Shown here piece after piece: positions 6,285-6,337 of a stretch of DNA of 6,337 nt. The notes under the pieces are model-generated. The model searched no databases. It was not told the origin of the DNA and was given only the letters and a program-made list of their open reading frames with translations. A program made the translations under genes and the position numbers. The DNA lies in the NCBI GenBank assembly GCA_001795115.1, contig MGNI01000200.1, forward strand, positions 1,888 through 8,224. Direction: 5' to 3'. The first letter of the stretch is position 1, and every line of letters starts with the position of its first letter. Origin of the DNA: Chloroflexi bacterium RBG_16_48_8 (GTDB taxonomy: Bacteria > Chloroflexota > Anaerolineae > Anaerolineales > E44-bin32).

Positions 6285-6337
6285 CACTTCAAACACTTCA
6301 CAACACTATTCTCTTCGAAATTCGTCCATTTCGCCAG

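Noticed and set aside
1..6337. CRISPR array, tRNA/rRNA, insertion sequence, phage or toxin-antitoxin genes
   Set aside because: I found no regularly spaced direct repeats, no cloverleaf or rRNA segments, no transposase or integrase motifs and no terminal inverted repeats with target duplications. The region reads as ordinary chromosomal gene clusters.

Overview
The window looks like bacterial chromosome, and every supported gene is on the minus strand, so transcription runs from high to low coordinates. Base composition is moderate (about half GC by eye). Shine-Dalgarno sites are purine-rich, and one good sigma-70-type promoter is visible. The combination of an Agl23/TIGR03663-type membrane glycosyltransferase fused to NHL repeats, a SucC with a QVLVGGRGKAGGV loop and a URO-D-like protein beginning RPPVALWRHF suggests Chloroflexota, probably Anaerolineae. 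That placement rests on recalled family distribution, not on a search.

Layout in transcription order. (1) 6337-6277 is a short leader with a strong ribosome binding site. (2) 6276-2872 encodes a large membrane protein: a GT-C-type glycosyltransferase region with many membrane spans, an extracytoplasmic segment, and a C-terminal six-bladed NHL beta-propeller. (3) After a 65-nt gap come sucC (2806-1661) and sucD (1664-801), the beta and alpha subunits of succinyl-CoA synthetase, overlapping by 4 nt. (4) A 303-nt gap holds two abutting imperfect inverted repeats just after sucD and then a promoter. (5) A small TPR protein (497-105) overlaps by 4 nt the start of a URO-D-like gene (108 to the left edge, truncated by the window).

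Functionally there are probably two transcription units. The first pairs an envelope glycosyltransferase with the TCA-cycle enzyme that interconverts succinyl-CoA and succinate with substrate-level phosphorylation. No terminator or clear promoter separates these genes, so co-transcription is plausible, but a shared function is not shown. The second is a translationally coupled pair, a TPR scaffold-like protein and a URO-D superfamily enzyme.

I do not see a clearly new multi-gene system. The points most worth following up are the glycosyltransferase-propeller fusion with a facing cysteine pair in its most divergent blade, the paired inverted repeats behind sucD, and the coupled TPR/URO-D-like pair.
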